From UBA11612 sp963662375 (GTDB lineage: Bacteria; Pseudomonadota; Alphaproteobacteria; Rhodospirillales; Rhodospirillaceae), in contig CAXXRP010000005.1 in the NCBI GenBank assembly GCA_963662375.2, forward strand, positions 310,001 to 374,000: a stretch of 64,000 bases of DNA, given 5' to 3'. The position numbers and the translations under genes were made by a program. Shown here piece by piece: positions 8,996 to 17,683 of this stretch. Below the pieces are notes generated by a model. That model was not told the origin of the DNA. It was given only the letters and a program-made list of their open reading frames with translations, and searched no databases. Every line of letters starts with the position of its first letter. Position 1 is the first letter of the stretch.

Positions 8996-10723
8996 CTAGA
9001 CGCTAATGTCGGCGCGGCGCATGAGCACCCATTGCTGCAATATGCCGAGCAGTGTGGTCCATGCCCAGTAGATGACCAAGCCCGCAGGAAACTGAGCGCT
9101 GACAAATGTAAATATCAACGGCAAAAGCATCATGATCTTGGCCTGGGTGGGGTCGGGAGGTTGCGGGGCGAGCTTTTGCTGCAGGAACATGAAGACGCCC
9201 ATCATCAATGGCCATACGCCGATGTTGACAAATGCGAGATATTCGGGCGGGGTGAACGGCAGCAAACCGAACAGGTTTACAATGCTGGTCGGGTCTGGCG
9301 CAGAAAGATCCTTGACCCAACCGAAAAACGGCGCGTGGCGCATCTCAATAGCCACGAACAAGACCTTGTAGAGCGCAAAGAAAATGGGGATCTGGATCAG
9401 GATAGGCAAACATCCGGTTATGGGATTCGCCTTCTCCCGTTTGTAGAGTTCCATCATCTCTTGCTGCAGCTTCATGCGGTCGTTGGCGTGTTTCTCCTGA
9501 AGACGCTTCATTTCCGGCTGCAATTTCTTCATCTTATTCATCGCCGAGTATTGCTTATTGGCGATGGGAAAGATCAGCAGCCGCAAAAAAGCTGTGAAGA
9601 CGATGATCGCAACTCCGTAATTTCCCAGAACACCATTCAGCCATCGCAAGCCCAGAAAGAATGGGCGCGTCAGGAAATAGAACCAGCCGAAATCGATGGC
9701 CAGATCAAATCGTGAGAGGCCTGGATCCTGAGTGTAGCGGTCTAACAGAGCCAGTTCCTTCGCACCGACAAAAACGTATGCTGTGACGGACTTGGTTTCA
9801 CCAGGTTCCAGAGCAAGCGCTTCCGCCCGCAGGTCAGTTTGAAACCGGTCGTGGCCGCCGCTGCCGGTGTAACTATAGTTGCCGGTCACGCCGCTCTCTT
9901 GGTCGAAAGCCACAGCCGTCAACCAGTACTTATCCGTAAATCCAATCCATCCGCCGGTGGACTCGATTGTTTCGCGCCCCGAATCTTTGAGGTCGTCGTA
10001 ATCCACCTCCTTCAGGGTGCGGTCAAAGACGCCAAGAGGCCCTTCGTGAAGAATAAAGAATCCGAGGGTTTCGGGCTCCCCAATCCGCGCAACAAGGCTG
10101 TACGGATAGAGCGTAACAGGCAGGCCGCTTTCATTTTCCACCGTCTGCTCGACTGTAAACAAGTATTCGTCCTCGGCGTGAATGGTGCGCGTGAATTTCA
10201 ACCCTTGTCCGCTATCCCACGTGAGCACAACCGGTGTTTGCTCTGTGAGAACCGCGCCGGGCCTCTGAGCGGTCCAGACGGTGGACGCCGTGGGGAGAGC
10301 GATCGCGGTATCTGAGGATACCCAGCCGAGTTCGGCGAAATAGGGTTTGGGCGAGCCCGCAGGTGACAGCAACACGATTTCCGGACTGCCGGGATCCAAT
10401 GTTTCACGGTATCTCGCCAAGGTTATGTCGTCGAAGCGTGCGCCGGTCAGCGACAACGAACCACGCAGGTGCGGCGTATTGATGCGCAGTCTTTTCTCCG
10501 GCAACAGTTGCGGGGCGGCCGACTCTTCGCTCGTTGTGTTTGCCGGCGCTGAAACGGGCGCGGCGACCCCTTGCGGTGCCCCGGGGACTTGCGCGGGCGG
10601 TGTCGACACGACGGAAGCCGCATTTGGCGGCGGCGGCGGTTCAGGTGAAAAAAAGTAATCCCAACCGATAAGAACAAACACGGAAAGGGCAATCGCCATT
10701 ATGAAATTACGTTGGTCGGCCAT
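8996..10723 (-). CDS. yidC: Membrane protein insertase YidC
   Basis: Oxa1/Alb3-family insertase placing proteins into the inner membrane, alone or with SecYEG. An N-terminal span (about residues 5-22) is followed by a proline/alanine linker, a large periplasmic beta domain (about 60-340) and the conserved core of five spans from about 350. The core includes the cytoplasmic hairpin rich in Lys/Glu (MKKLQPEMKRLQEKHAND) and the FFALYKVLF and QIPIF segments. At 575 aa it matches Gram-negative YidC. It begins 22 bases after yidD. Confidence 0.96.
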   Translation of the reverse strand: MADQRNFIMAIALSVFVLIGWDYFFSPEPPPPPNAASVVSTPPAQVPGAPQGVAAPVSAPANTTSEESAAPQLLPEKRLRINTPHLRGSLSLTGARFDDITLARYRETLDPGSPEIVLLSPAGSPKPYFAELGWVSSDTAIALPTASTVWTAQRPGAVLTEQTPVVLTWDSGQGLKFTRTIHAEDEYLFTVEQTVENESGLPVTLYPYSLVARIGEPETLGFFILHEGPLGVFDRTLKEVDYDDLKDSGRETIESTGGWIGFTDKYWLTAVAFDQESGVTGNYSYTGSGGHDRFQTDLRAEALALEPGETKSVTAYVFVGAKELALLDRYTQDPGLSRFDLAIDFGWFYFLTRPFFLGLRWLNGVLGNYGVAIIVFTAFLRLLIFPIANKQYSAMNKMKKLQPEMKRLQEKHANDRMKLQQEMMELYKREKANPITGCLPILIQIPIFFALYKVLFVAIEMRHAPFFGWVKDLSAPDPTSIVNLFGLLPFTPPEYLAFVNIGVWPLMMGVFMFLQQKLAPQPPDPTQAKIMMLLPLIFTFVSAQFPAGLVIYWAWTTLLGILQQWVLMRRADISV

Positions 10724-10745
10724 GAGTCCTAATCAACTTGGGTGT

Positions 10746-11045
10746 TTATGAGATCGTCCGTGTTGTTGTTGCTTGGCCGTGGTGGTGGCCGCAAGTCCTG
10801 TGGTCCTGATGCTCTGGCACCGGGTCTATGCCGGACCCGCCCCAGGGGTGACAACGGGCTATACGTTTTACCGCGAGCCAAGAACCTGCAACGACTCCAT
10901 GGTGGCCAACAGCCTCGAGGGCGTACTCCGAGCAGGTCGGGAGGTGCCGGCACCGCGGTCCTAGGGCTGGAGATATGGTGAGCTGATAGACTCTTATAAC
11001 GCCCCGTAAGAAAATAGATGGAATGTTGACTGGGGAGATCTTCAT
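10746..11045 (-). CDS. yidD: Membrane protein insertion efficiency factor YidD
   Basis: Small membrane-associated protein that helps YidC-dependent insertion. The family core is clear: IRVYQLTISPALGPRCRHLPTCSEYALEAV and LAVKRIARCHPWGGSGIDPVP. The ATG at 11045 overlaps the rnpA stop as ATGA; the frame extends 17 codons upstream but that part lies in rnpA. The histidine/threonine-rich tail after residue 80 is not conserved in the family. Confidence 0.92.
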   Translation of the reverse strand: MKISPVNIPSIFLRGVIRVYQLTISPALGPRCRHLPTCSEYALEAVGHHGVVAGSWLAVKRIARCHPWGGSGIDPVPEHQDHRTCGHHHGQATTTRTIS

Positions 11046-11509
11046 AGAGACTCTGCCGCCTTCGCTGTGTTTTCTCGGTCGCCCTCTCTCCTGCAAACGC
11101 GTTGCAAAGCGCGGTGCAATTCTTTTTCCATTGAAGCAAAATCTCGCCTCAATGTCTCAGATCGGCCAATCAGTACATAGTCGAAGTTCGGGTCTGCGCA
11201 TTCGCCCATAACCCTGTCCGCGAGAGCACGAAGTCGCCGCTTGGCCCGGTTCCGGGCCACGGCGTTCCCGACCTTCTTACTGGCCGTGAAGCCTACGCGA
11301 ATCTTTCGAACTCCAGATGAAGATATATGGGGTTCAGCAGGCGCTGCTTGTAGAACGAAACCCGGCATAGCCCGGCGCAATCCTGCACCACGGACCCTCA
11401 AAAAATCCGCCCGTTGCTGAAGAGTGCCCCACAGCCGCCCGGGAGCACGTTTGCCCCGGTTTTCAGAGACGCTTTCCTTGTGCGAGGTGTGTTCCGTATC
11501 CCAAGCCAT
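11042..11509 (-). CDS. rnpA: Ribonuclease P protein component
   Basis: Basic protein subunit that assists the RNase P RNA in maturing tRNA 5' ends. The family signature GFTASKKVGNAVARNRAKRRLRAL is at about residues 72-95 (RNxxKR core), after the RADFLRVRG start of the fold. The first 25 residues are a non-conserved extension, so the true start could be nearer residue 26. It lies 82 bases after rpmH, the standard arrangement. Confidence 0.94.
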   Translation of the reverse strand: MAWDTEHTSHKESVSENRGKRAPGRLWGTLQQRADFLRVRGAGLRRAMPGFVLQAAPAEPHISSSGVRKIRVGFTASKKVGNAVARNRAKRRLRALADRVMGECADPNFDYVLIGRSETLRRDFASMEKELHRALQRVCRREGDRENTAKAAESL

Positions 11510-11591
11510 GGCGGTCCAATCGACGGCAAGTTAGCGGCTCATTGCGGCCTTGTTGTACTCGCCGGATCCTATCGAGCGGTGATAACCGAAC

Positions 11592-11726
11592 CTAAGCCGA
11601 CAAGCGTTTGCGGCCTTTGGCGCGGCGGTTGGCGATAACCCTGCGGCCGCCCACCGTCGCCATTCGGGAACGGAAGCCGTGGCGGCGCTTTCGCACCAAT
11701 TTGCTTGGCTGATACGTGCGTTTCAC
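11592..11726 (-). CDS. rpmH: 50S ribosomal protein L34
   Basis: Smallest large-subunit protein, 44 aa, beginning MKRTYQPSKLVRKRRHGF and ending RRAKGRKRLSA, near-identical to the family consensus. The start is GTG at 11726 with GGAGT about 8 bases upstream. It is the first gene of the leftward rpmH-rnpA-yidD-yidC-engB-argB run. Confidence 0.96.
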   Translation of the reverse strand: MKRTYQPSKLVRKRRHGFRSRMATVGGRRVIANRRAKGRKRLSA

Positions 11727-11800
11727 GTCAGCAACTCCAGTCTATAAAAAGATAACACTCTACCACGGTCGGGGAGCGTTAAGTTCGAACAGCGGGGCGG

Positions 11801-11830
11801 TGTATACCGGTCTGCTCGGCCCCAAGTCAA
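11801..11830 (-). promoter_or_regulatory. Likely sigma-70 promoter for rpmH
   Basis: Reading leftward, TTGACT (11825-11830) and TATACA (11801-11806) are separated by 18 bases and lie about 75 bases before the rpmH start. This fits a housekeeping promoter for the ribosomal/insertase operon. It is called only from the match to consensus. Confidence 0.45.
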
Positions 11831-11981
11831 CGCCGGGGCGACCCGATTCGAGGGAAATCCGCCCAATTCTGTCCATTGTCGGCTAATTTTACGGGCTTAG
11901 GGCGGAATTCTGCCGAGGCCGCCGACATGCACTGATTCGCGGGCTCGGACCACGCGGAGTTTCGCTGCCCTATGTGGTGAA

Positions 11982-12797
11982 ATGCCAGCCCGGAAGGGTA
12001 CACTCCTGGCTCCTTTGGAATACGTAACAATGGTGACCAATGCCGGACCTAGTTTAATGGTAGATGCCCGCAGCTCCGCTGGAGCGCCACAAACCCTGAC
12101 TTGCGGTCGTGTCGCAATCCTTCTTGTCTTTCTTGTCGCGCTGGCCCTAATTATTTTGAGCGGTGCTAGCGACCGACTATCTTTGGAGGCACTCAGCAGC
12201 AACCGGTCACGGCTGCTGGAGTTTGTCCAAACCCATGCGGTGTTAGCTGTTCTCGCTTTCATGGCGCTTTACGTCGCCGTCGTGGCCTTCTCGATTCCCG
12301 GCGCGGTATGGCTGACCATCGCCGGTGGTTTCATCTTCGGGGCCCTTGCGAGCACTTTATATAGTGTTGTTGCCGCGACGATAGGAGCAACGATCGTGTT
12401 TCTCCTCGCGCGCTATGCTTTAGGTGACGTGTTGCGCGCCAAAGCAGGGGTGGCACTCAGAAAAATGGAGGACGGTTTTCAGAAGGACGCGCTGAGCTAT
12501 CTTTTGGTGCTGAGGCTGGTGCCGTTGTTCCCCTTTTTCCTGGTCAACCTTGTGCCGGCGTTTCTCGGCGTACCCTTGCGTACGTACGCGATCGGTACGT
12601 TTTTTGGAATTATTCCATGCACGTTTGTCTACGCGACAGTTGGAACGGGTATCGGTGATGCGCTGGCGGCGGGGGCCGGCGTTGATCCTGCCGCCGCATT
12701 GCGGCAACCGACTGTCATCGGAGCCTTAGCCGGACTGGCAATTCTTGCGCTGGTGCCTGTTGTGTACAAAAGGATGAAATCGCATGGTCACCGCTAA
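11982..12797 (+). CDS. TVP38/TMEM64-family membrane protein
   Basis: Inner-membrane protein of the DedA-like VTT family, whose bacterial members are thought to move lipids or act in membrane homeostasis. About five to six spans are present, with the family core FSIPGAVWLTIAGGFIFGA (about residues 105-123), the ATIGATIVFLLARY stretch and LVLRLVPLFPFFLVNLVPAFLGV. The start is uncertain among ATGs at 11982, 12030 and 12057. Its last 14 bases overlap the following flavoprotein gene, so the two are translationally coupled. Confidence 0.88.
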   Translation: MPARKGTLLAPLEYVTMVTNAGPSLMVDARSSAGAPQTLTCGRVAILLVFLVALALIILSGASDRLSLEALSSNRSRLLEFVQTHAVLAVLAFMALYVAVVAFSIPGAVWLTIAGGFIFGALASTLYSVVAATIGATIVFLLARYALGDVLRAKAGVALRKMEDGFQKDALSYLLVLRLVPLFPFFLVNLVPAFLGVPLRTYAIGTFFGIIPCTFVYATVGTGIGDALAAGAGVDPAAALRQPTVIGALAGLAILALVPVVYKRMKSHGHR

Positions 12798-14214
12798 GGA
12801 AATCACGCCCGATCTTTGTGTCGTTGGTGCCGGACCCGCCGGCCTTTCGGTCGCAGCCGGTGCTGCGCAAATGGGCGCAAAAGTCGTCCTCATCGAAAAA
12901 GGGAAGATGGGCGGTGACTGCCTCAACACTGGTTGCGTGCCGTCCAAAGCGCTTCTTGCCGCCGCTCATTGTGCCGCTTCAGCACGTGCCGGTGCAGCGC
13001 TAGGCGTTATGGCAGCGCCCACGGTTGATTTCGGTGCGGTTCACCATCATGTCCACGACGTGATCGTGGGCATCGCGCCTTATGATTCGGTCGAACGATT
13101 CGAGAAATTGGGGGTCACCGTAATTCAATCTGCTGCACGGTTTACATCAGAGAAGACTTTGGTAGCAGCGGGGTATGAGATTCGGCCTCGCCGATTCGTG
13201 ATTGCTACGGGATCCCACGCCTTCGTGCCGCCTATCGATGGGCTCAGCGACGTTCCTTATTTCACCAACGAAACGATCTTTGATCTGACCGACTTACCGC
13301 GTCATTTGATTATACTCGGCGGCGGGCCGATTGGATGTGAACTTGCGCAGGCGTTTTGTGGATTGGGCGCTGCCGTGACCCTGATCGAAATGGCAAGCTT
13401 GCTACCCAAGGACGATCGTCAGTTGGTAACGGTTGTGCGGGATCGCCTGAGGAAGGACGGTATAACGCTTCTCGAGGGTGTGGCGGCAAACTCTATTGCA
13501 GCGGCACCAGAAGGCATTGAAGTCACGATAGGGTCCGGCGTACGGTCAGAACGCCTCGCGGGAACCCACTTGCTGGTTGCGGTTGGCCGACGTCCGACTG
13601 TCGATGGTTTGCACCTGGACCGCGCTGGAATTGGTTTCGGTGCCCAAGGCATTTCTGTGGATCGCGGACTCCGCACTACCAACAAGCGCGCTTACGCGAT
13701 TGGCGATTGCATCGGCGGCCTCCAGTTTACGCATATGGCTGGTTATCACGCGAGCATTGTCGTGCGCAGTGCTCTTTTTCGCCTTCCGAGCAAAACTGAT
13801 CACCGGACCGTGATCTGGGTCACCTACACGGATCCGGCACTTGCTCAGGTCGGTTTGACTGAAGCGGCGGCACGCTCTGTATATGGCGACAAGGTGCGCG
13901 TGCTAATCTCAGAGTTTGCCGACAACGACCGCGCGCGCGCCGAACGGAAAACCGACGGTTTGATTAAGGTAGTGACCACGGCTGGCGGACATATTCTGGG
14001 GGCGGGCATCGCTGGCGCACACGCCGGTGAGTTAATTCAGCCCTGGGTATTGGCCATGGCAAACAGGCTGAAAATTGGCGCGCTCGCCACAATGATCGCG
14101 CCCTATCCGACTTTCGGTGAAATTAATAAGCGGGCGGCAGGCGCATTCTATACACCGACTCTTTTTGGAGCCCGCACGCGCGCCCTTGTGAAATTCTTAA
14201 GCCGTTTCGGCTGA
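12784..14214 (+). CDS. FAD-dependent disulfide oxidoreductase, mercuric-reductase/lipoamide-dehydrogenase-like
   Basis: Class I pyridine nucleotide-disulfide oxidoreductase. It has the FAD motif GAGPAG (15-20), redox disulfide Cys46-Cys51 in GGDCLNTGCVPSK, an NAD(P) fold at ILGGGPIGCELA (about 178-190), the second FAD motif AYAIGDC, and a dimerisation domain. The C-terminal HPT-x-x-E motif, which provides the base His in lipoamide dehydrogenase and glutathione reductase, is here Y441-P-T-F-G-E446. The base is therefore Tyr, so ordinary lipoamide or glutathione reduction is doubtful. There is no N-terminal HMA domain and no C-terminal Cys pair as in MerA. AGGA lies before the ATG at 12784. Coupled to the TVP38 gene. 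Confidence 0.88.
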   Translation: MVTAKEITPDLCVVGAGPAGLSVAAGAAQMGAKVVLIEKGKMGGDCLNTGCVPSKALLAAAHCAASARAGAALGVMAAPTVDFGAVHHHVHDVIVGIAPYDSVERFEKLGVTVIQSAARFTSEKTLVAAGYEIRPRRFVIATGSHAFVPPIDGLSDVPYFTNETIFDLTDLPRHLIILGGGPIGCELAQAFCGLGAAVTLIEMASLLPKDDRQLVTVVRDRLRKDGITLLEGVAANSIAAAPEGIEVTIGSGVRSERLAGTHLLVAVGRRPTVDGLHLDRAGIGFGAQGISVDRGLRTTNKRAYAIGDCIGGLQFTHMAGYHASIVVRSALFRLPSKTDHRTVIWVTYTDPALAQVGLTEAAARSVYGDKVRVLISEFADNDRARAERKTDGLIKVVTTAGGHILGAGIAGAHAGELIQPWVLAMANRLKIGALATMIAPYPTFGEINKRAAGAFYTPTLFGARTRALVKFLSRFG

Positions 14215-14577
14215 CATGAATGCCGAAGGCCCGCGACCGGACGGTGCAATCGACATCCGTCGGGTGCTGATAAATCGCATGGGCGCTCAATTCAAATTGG
14301 GGTCACATCGGCACTTATTCTCTAGATTGTCGTCTTTCGCAAACACGCCGGAACAGAGACAAGTTGAACACGGGTACCTGTAGTGGAAGTTTCAGAGATA
14401 TTAGGTATCACTGCGCTCGCGCTCGCTATCGGCATTATTCTTTGGCACTACCGGCCTCGGGACTAGCGCCGCGCTCACCGCGTTTTATGAGGCGTTTTAG
14501 TGCGGGCCTTATCTAGTCATTGAAAATGAGCTAAACCATTGTTGCTCCCGATAGACATGGAGCGGAGCTGTATCATC
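14215..14577 (+). other. Intergenic region with one possible tiny membrane peptide
   Basis: The 363 bases between the flavoprotein gene and panC hold no clear gene. A GTG-started frame at 14383-14466 would encode 27 residues with one hydrophobic span (LGITALALAIGIILW) and a basic end, but it has no convincing ribosome site. No terminator hairpin with a U-tract was seen. Confidence 0.25.
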
Positions 14578-15447
14578 ATGTCCAATTCGTGTGCTGGTAG
14601 TTTAGTCGTGGTCCGTGACGTGGAAAGCCTACGCCGTCGCGTTCAGGCGTGGCGCGGCGAGGGACTTTCGATTGGTTTGGTGCCGACCATGGGCGCCCTG
14701 CACGTGGGTCATATGAAATTGATGGATCAGGCTCAGCAGATGGCAGACCGTGTTGTGGCCACGATCTTCGTCAATCCCAAGCAATTTGGGCCGATCGAAG
14801 ATTTTCCATCCTACCCCCGGCGCGAGACCGACGACCTCGAAATGCTGAATGCGGCGGGTGTGCATCTACTGTTCGCGCCGGACGCCGCGACGATGTATCC
14901 AGACGGATTCGCGACCACTATTTTGGTTGCGGGCGTTGGTGACATTCTCGACGGGCAACACCGGGAAGGCCATTTCAACGGCGTCGCGACTGTTGTGACG
15001 AAGCTTTTGCTGCAAACCCTGCCCGATATCGCTTTATTCGGTGATAAAGACTACCAGCAACTCGTCCTCATTAGACGTTTTGTTGAGGACTTGAACATTC
15101 CGGTGGACATCATCGGTGTTCCAACGGTGCGTGAGCCGGATGGATTGGCAATGTCGTCCCGCAATACATATTTATCTACCGAGGAACGAGCAAAAGCGCC
15201 CTTGCTTTACGTGGCCATCGCCACCGCTGCGAAGGAGATTGCAGACGGTGATGACATCGCGAAGGTGTTAAAACTGGCGCGTGAGAAGTTGATAGACGCG
15301 GGTTTCGACGCGGTGGATTATATAGAGGCAAGACACGCAGACTCTTTACGGCCGCTGGAAAATGCGAGCGATCCGGGCCGTGTTCTCGCTGGGGCCCGAC
15401 TTGGACGTGCGCGGCTCATCGACAATGTGGCGGTTCCGGCTAAGTAA
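14578..15447 (+). CDS. panC: Pantothenate synthetase
   Basis: ATP-dependent ligation of pantoate and beta-alanine to pantothenate for coenzyme A. HIGH-type ATP site in LVPTMGALHVGHMKL, then FVNPKQFGP, the GVATVVTKLLL / FGDKDYQQLVLIRRFVEDL region and the KMSKS-like MSSRNTYLS. The ATG at 14578 (289 aa) is preferred over the frame's first codon at 14539 because the homology starts just after it and GGAG lies upstream. The gene is not next to panB here. Confidence 0.95.
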   Translation: MSNSCAGSLVVVRDVESLRRRVQAWRGEGLSIGLVPTMGALHVGHMKLMDQAQQMADRVVATIFVNPKQFGPIEDFPSYPRRETDDLEMLNAAGVHLLFAPDAATMYPDGFATTILVAGVGDILDGQHREGHFNGVATVVTKLLLQTLPDIALFGDKDYQQLVLIRRFVEDLNIPVDIIGVPTVREPDGLAMSSRNTYLSTEERAKAPLLYVAIATAAKEIADGDDIAKVLKLAREKLIDAGFDAVDYIEARHADSLRPLENASDPGRVLAGARLGRARLIDNVAVPAK

Positions 15448-15464
15448 TGTGTCGAAAATAAAAC

Positions 15465-15481
15465 GCGGCCCGATAGGCCGC
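15465..15481 (-). terminator. Hairpin terminator at the panC / lipoprotein convergence
   Basis: A perfect 6-bp stem (GCGGCC / GGCCGC) with loop CGATA. Read leftward, the stem is followed by GTTTTATTTT, so it acts best as an intrinsic terminator for the leftward lipoprotein gene ending at 15508. It lies 18 bases after the panC stop and may serve both. Confidence 0.6.
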
Positions 15482-15507
15482 ATTGCGCAAGCACCAGGCT
15501 GCAATCA

Positions 15508-16728
15508 TTACCGCACGTAGACGTGAACTTCCGGATTAGTGGCCGATGTGCTGCCCATGGATGCCATGGCGACGCGATCCGCAGTCAGGCCCATATTCGT
15601 CATTGACTGGAATACAGACTCGGCGCTCTGCTGGGCTGCTGCCGGGCTGCCACCTTGTGGAAAAACAGCAACCAGGTCGAACATGGTGTCGGGACGGCGC
15701 TCGAGGGCACGGCTCAGGGCTTGGTATAGCGCCGGCTCGTACGCAACATCGGGTCTGTCAAATCGAATAATCACCAGTGCCCTGCGCTGCCCGAGAGACG
15801 CCGGGGTGACCGACGCCACCAGACGTGCCGGCGCTGCGCTTCGCCGCTGCGTCGTCGTGTAAGACTGACCGGTATTGATGTCGGCGGCAAGCCGGACTAA
15901 TGCGGTGCGCGCTTCAGTGACGTATTGCTGTTGACGGTTAATTTCATCGTTAAGCAACAGCAACGCCCGGTCAATCACTATGGCATTCTGATTGACTTCG
16001 TCCTCGAGACTACGAAGACGCCGGTGGTCATCTTCCAAGGCGCCCGAAAGACCAAAAGCGGCGCGAATATTTTCAATAAGATAGGCCGAGGTGCCAGCGT
16101 CGCCGGAAGCTAAGGCCGACAATTGATTCAAAGACGCGATGTCCGCATCAATCCGGGTCAACTGTGTTTGGGCTTGCCCCCATCGCGCCAACAACTCCGG
16201 ATTCCCCGGTGTGGATCCCATTTGCAAGCGCGAGCGGATGCCTCCGACAAGGCTGTGGTATGCCTGCACATTGCCAATCGTCTGCGCGCGGAGAGAGGCG
16301 ATCTGCTGCAAGCGCGTATCCGTATTGGTCCTCAGCTCCTCAAATTCCTCCCTAAACTCCGAGGCTTTTTGACCGACGGCTGTCGGGCCAAAATTGCTTG
16401 TTGGGACATTTGAGGGGGCCGCAACGGGCGCCGCTGAGGGGGTCGCAACGGGCGCCGCCGGCACATCCATGGGGGTCGCAGCCTCCAGCACATCCATGGG
16501 GGTCGCAGCCTCCACGGAGGCTTCCGGCGCACTCACGCTGGGGAAGCCTAAAAACGATGGAAAAAGCGCTTCGCTTGCAAAGGAACACCCACCAAGACCG
16601 ATCGCTAATACTGCAACCAAGATTTGGCGTGTTATAAGATGCTGGGCCACTTGCCAATGGCTCAGCGCGTCAACGCGGCATTCCCGCTGTTCTTCAGACA
16701 GCCACCGTAACTGCATCCCTAGTCTCAC
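15508..16728 (-). CDS. Coiled-coil outer-envelope lipoprotein, function unknown
   Basis: A lipoprotein signal ends in LAIGLGGC, with Cys48 when counted from the first codon. A GTG at 16650 would place the Cys at residue 22, a more usual signal length, so the start is uncertain. After the Cys comes an Ala/Pro/Val-rich linker containing tandem EAATPMDV repeats, then a long helical segment (about 125-275) likely to form coiled coil, and a compact C-terminal alpha/beta domain (ALVIIRFDRPDVAYEPALYQAL to the end). The C-terminal domain resembles a small periplasmic binding fold, but I cannot name a family. Terminator hairpin downstream. Confidence 0.7.
   Translation of the reverse strand: MRLGMQLRWLSEEQRECRVDALSHWQVAQHLITRQILVAVLAIGLGGCSFASEALFPSFLGFPSVSAPEASVEAATPMDVLEAATPMDVPAAPVATPSAAPVAAPSNVPTSNFGPTAVGQKASEFREEFEELRTNTDTRLQQIASLRAQTIGNVQAYHSLVGGIRSRLQMGSTPGNPELLARWGQAQTQLTRIDADIASLNQLSALASGDAGTSAYLIENIRAAFGLSGALEDDHRRLRSLEDEVNQNAIVIDRALLLLNDEINRQQQYVTEARTALVRLAADINTGQSYTTTQRRSAAPARLVASVTPASLGQRRALVIIRFDRPDVAYEPALYQALSRALERRPDTMFDLVAVFPQGGSPAAAQQSAESVFQSMTNMGLTADRVAMASMGSTSATNPEVHVYVR
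16462..16514. repeat. 27-bp tandem duplication in the lipoprotein linker
   Basis: Two adjacent copies with period 27 (16462-16488 and 16489-16514), each reading CACATCCATGGGGGTCGCAG at its start. They encode the repeated nonapeptide EAATPMDVL/P. A shorter CGCAACGGGCGCCGC duplication lies just left of it. The length of this linker may vary between strains. Confidence 0.85.
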
Positions 16729-17065
16729 ATTTCTGTAAGGCAGATCGATGCTTAAGCACCGCTCCGCCGGTGTGTCCCCGATACGATACCCAAGAAACTA
16801 CCCTATAAAGGCTTACCGGCGCTCTCAAAATCTGCGCCATCCCAGGTGCGGGTGAGTCTACTAAATGGCCGCCCCTAGAACAAGGTGGCTAGGGCCAGGT
16901 TTTCGCCAGCGAAGAGCGGGGCAGGAGGTTTTCCTTGCATAGCCCCGGCGATCTTAGTATCTCAGGCCACCTGCATATACGCGAAATGGCAGTTTCAAGC
17001 CAATTCCCGGCGGCGGGTCACCATCCGGTACGGCGGCCCATCGTCAGCAGACAGCCGCTCACATC
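16729..17065. other. Intergenic region before tRNA-Arg, no feature seen
   Basis: 337 bases between the lipoprotein gene and the tRNA. No open frame with a ribosome site, no strong hairpin with a U-tract and no known RNA motif was recognised. It presumably contains the lipoprotein promoter (leftward) and the tRNA promoter (rightward), neither of which matches consensus well. Confidence 0.4.
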
Positions 17066-17142
17066 GCGCCCGTAGCTCAACTGGATAGAGTATCTGACTA
17101 CGGATCAGAAGGTTAGGGGTTCGAATCCCTTCGGGCGCGCCA
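17066..17142 (+). tRNA. tRNA-Arg (anticodon ACG)
   Basis: 77-nt cloverleaf including an encoded CCA. Acceptor stem GCGCCCG pairs with CGGGCGC (17132-17138) with discriminator G, the D-arm is AGCTCAACTGGATAGAGT, the anticodon loop is CTACGGA with ACG, and the T-arm is AGGGGTTCGAATCCCTT. It lies exactly at the border between core genes and the accessory region. Its 3' end is followed after 58 bases by a repeat also found beside the integrase gene, so it is the likely integration target. Confidence 0.95.
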
Positions 17143-17200
17143 TTTAATATCAAGTACTTATTAGTATTTATGACGGCTTGTCATCGTGCAAAAACAAAAA

Positions 17201-17220
17201 TAGCAACCACCTAGCAACCG
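17201..17220 (+). repeat. Att-arm-like repeat, copy 1
   Basis: TAGCAACCACCTAGCAACCG, itself two TAGCAACC units 11 bases apart. It begins 58 bases after the CCA of tRNA-Arg. The same repeat, in the same orientation, recurs at 31018 (59 bases behind a tRNA 3'-end fragment) and at 49865 (31 bases before the integrase start). The spacing suggests integrase arm-binding sites, which is inferred. Confidence 0.65.
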
Positions 17221-17245
17221 CCCAGGCGGAAGTGCCTGTGTTGCA

Positions 17246-17330
17246 GCCCCCTAATGCGCGTTCCTACGAGGGAGGCACCGCCCTGCTAATGTTGCTAATT
17301 CCGCTACACTTCCCTGAGAGGGAGTCATGC
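17246..17330 (+). repeat. Mosaic direct repeat, copy A
   Basis: Joins two repeated blocks. 17246-17299 matches 19385-19438 with one deleted base. 17283-17330 matches 31583-31630 with one mismatch. The second block includes a ribosome site (GAGAGGGAGTC) and an ATG; at 31627 this ATG starts a Sel1-repeat gene, while here it meets a stop after four codons. It therefore looks like the scar of a lost gene start. Confidence 0.8.
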
Positions 17331-17407
17331 CTGGGCGATAATCGGCTCTCCTGCCAATTTACGCCCTATGACAGAATCGACGTTTTCGACAAAATGCCGG
17401 GGCGGCG

Positions 17408-17683
17408 ATGAGCCAGCTGAACAATAACGCCGAGCACGACGCTCCAAACCTACCCACCATCGCATTCTTGCGCGACCGCAACGGCTGTCCTGGCCTTCGT
17501 GTGTTTTGCAACAATCACCATTGCCTTCACAGGGCCGATTTTCTTTGGGAGAAGCTAGGCAAGCCTGACACTACTCCGGCCATAGCTATCTGCTTTAGGT
17601 GTTCCAAATGCGGGGGAAGGGACGTGGATATAATGCCGGACTGGCCTAGGGTGCCTGGTGGGGCGCATCCGTGGTGCTGTTAG
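17408..17683 (+). CDS. Small cysteine-rich, probably zinc-binding island protein
   Basis: 91 aa, with FCNNHHCLHRADFLW and CFRCSKCGGRDVDIMPDWP. Two Cys/His knuckles (about residues 37-42 and 65-71) suggest a zinc ribbon. Similar small proteins occur in alphaproteobacterial islands and prophages without known function. Its last 4 bases overlap the stop of the opposing methyltransferase gene. Confidence 0.6.
   Translation: MSQLNNNAEHDAPNLPTIAFLRDRNGCPGLRVFCNNHHCLHRADFLWEKLGKPDTTPAIAICFRCSKCGGRDVDIMPDWPRVPGGAHPWCC

Noticed and set aside
9032..9715. 227-codon frame antisense to yidC
   Set aside because: Charged, repetitive composition and no homology pattern; a shadow of yidC codon use.
12784..14214. 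True mercuric reductase merA
   Set aside because: No N-terminal metal-binding domain, no C-terminal Cys pair and no mer genes nearby; only the general fold matches.
17178..17411. 77-codon GTG frame through repeat copy A
   Set aside because: It reads across two independently repeated DNA blocks, has no ribosome site and shows no protein-like pattern.
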